A program made the translations under genes and the position numbers. A stretch of DNA of 64,000 bases from G963422445 sp963422445 (GTDB lineage: Bacteria > Pseudomonadota > Alphaproteobacteria > Thalassobaculales > Thalassobaculaceae), in contig OY729512.2 of the NCBI GenBank assembly GCA_963422445.2, forward strand, positions 1,488,001-1,552,000, read 5' to 3'. Below the pieces are notes generated by a model. That model had not been told where the DNA came from. It saw only the letters and a program-made list of their open reading frames with translations, and made no database searches. Position 1 is the first letter of the stretch, and each line of letters opens with the position of its first letter. This document shows positions 63,361 through 64,000 of this stretch, one piece after another.

Positions 63361-64000
63361 CCCATGACAACGGGACTCTATTCGTCCCCGACGCCGATAG
63401 AAATGTCACTTGCCAGGCTCGAAAGTGGGGTCCGAGGATACCTGTTCGTGTCCGGGCCGCGGCCCCCGCTACGGTTCTTGAACTGGTCGACGCCGGTCGC
63501 ATGTTATCCTCCCGGCCAGTTTCCATAATGACAAGTATCGCCTCATCGACGATATCCGCCGCCGCTCGGCAGGGTTGCGGCTGAGCCATGCCGATATGAC
63601 CGATCGAGGCGCCCTCGAAGACGCTCTCCCGACCGGACACCGCAATGATCTGGTTGGAAAACCCCGCCTCGTTGGACATGGAGATCGCCGATCTCGACAT
63701 GATTGCGGCCTTTGCTCGGAAACATGATCTGATAAGCGTTTGCGACAACAGTTTCGCAACGCCCTGTCTGCAACAACCGCTGAATCACGGGATCGATCTC
63801 GTTGTGCATACCGAAACCGGCTACATGTTTGGCGATAGCGATATCCGGCTGGGTGCGGTGGTTCTCGGTCAAAACCGCGCCATGCTGTTCGATCGGCTGG
63901 ATTTCATGAGATCGGCGCTCGGGGTTGCCGCATCGGTTACGTATGCTGGTCGTCGGCCTAGTGCCGGCATTGCTGGAATCCAGAATGAAGATCATCGGCA
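63361..64000 (+). pseudogene. PLP trans-sulfuration enzyme (Cys/Met metabolism), decayed, runs off window
   Basis: Fragments in changing frames: SLARLESGVRGYLFVSG, TVLELVDAG, SHVILPASFHNDKYRLIDDI, SHADMTDRGALEDALP, then AMIWLENPASLDMEIADLDM, VCDNSFATPCLQQPLNHGID and LVVHTETGYMFGDSDIRLG. This is the cystathionine gamma-synthase / methionine gamma-lyase family. The PLP Lys of the normal SATKYxxGHSD motif is Gly here (TETGYMFGDSD). At least four frameshifts. The 3' end is outside the window. Confidence 0.75.

Noticed and set aside
1..64000. CRISPR arrays, tRNA or rRNA genes, prophage modules
   Set aside because: No regularly spaced short repeats, no cloverleaf or rRNA-like segments, and no structural phage genes were seen by eye. 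The KilA-N gene lies inside an IS, not a prophage.

Overview
The window looks like chromosome from a high-GC alphaproteobacterium, most likely in or near the Rhodospirillales. This rests on gene order and protein style, not on a 16S gene: none is present. The blocks rpsF-rpsR-DUF2232-rplI-dnaB-alr-mlaE-mlaF-radA, fabD-fabG-acpP-fabF-mltG-yicC-gmk and surA-pdxA-rsmA are in the orders usual for that group. No tRNA, rRNA or CRISPR array was seen.

Region 1 (1-20.5 kb) is housekeeping. Two tightly packed operons diverge from about 10.5-10.9 kb. The leftward one makes ribosomal proteins S6, S18 and L9, the replicative helicase, alanine racemase, the Mla lipid transporter and RadA. The rightward one makes fatty-acid synthesis enzymes, MltG, the YicC RNase and guanylate kinase. 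A third, leftward operon (surA-pdxA-rsmA) converges on gmk. The block is damaged in one place: an IS1595-family element, itself hit by an IS630 element, sits in codon 10 of radA. The gene is still open because a start codon inside the element, plus the element's terminal inverted repeat, supplies a new in-frame N-terminus.

Region 2 (20.5-64 kb) is accessory and dense in insertion sequences. Nine full-length or nearly full-length elements have ends readable from the sequence, most with target-site duplications: IS1595 (two), IS630, IS1634 types (three), an IS4-like element, an IS1182/IS5-like element and an unclassified 2.5-kb element. There is also an IS5/IS427 element and remnants of IS5, IS427 and ISKra4 types. 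At least five insertions are nested in other elements. A 111-bp MITE-like element with 25-bp terminal inverted repeats and 8-bp target duplications occurs twice.

Between the elements lie catabolic-looking genes: a class-III aminotransferase; a class-IV aminotransferase, enoyl-CoA hydratase, LLM oxidoreductase, MFS and SDR group (30.6-35.6 kb); a DUF1028 protein and HisD paralogue (38.9-41.2 kb); a 2-hydroxyacid dehydrogenase, SDR, GST, polysaccharide deacetylase, MmgE/PrpD, CoA ligase and SDR group (48.4-55.5 kb); a CobW GTPase; and a ThDP enzyme. A solitary OLD-type ATPase-nuclease (28.2-29.9 kb) is the only clear defence-like gene.

Several accessory genes are frameshifted or eroded (two SDRs, a dienelactone hydrolase, a PLP trans-sulfuration enzyme). 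With the IS nesting, this suggests a genome undergoing IS expansion and gene decay. The most novel items are the IS-rebuilt radA start, the MITE family, an IS1595 element carrying a KilA-N gene and a small secreted histidine/cysteine-rich protein, and an IS whose transposase ribosome-binding site is locked in an 18-bp perfect hairpin.
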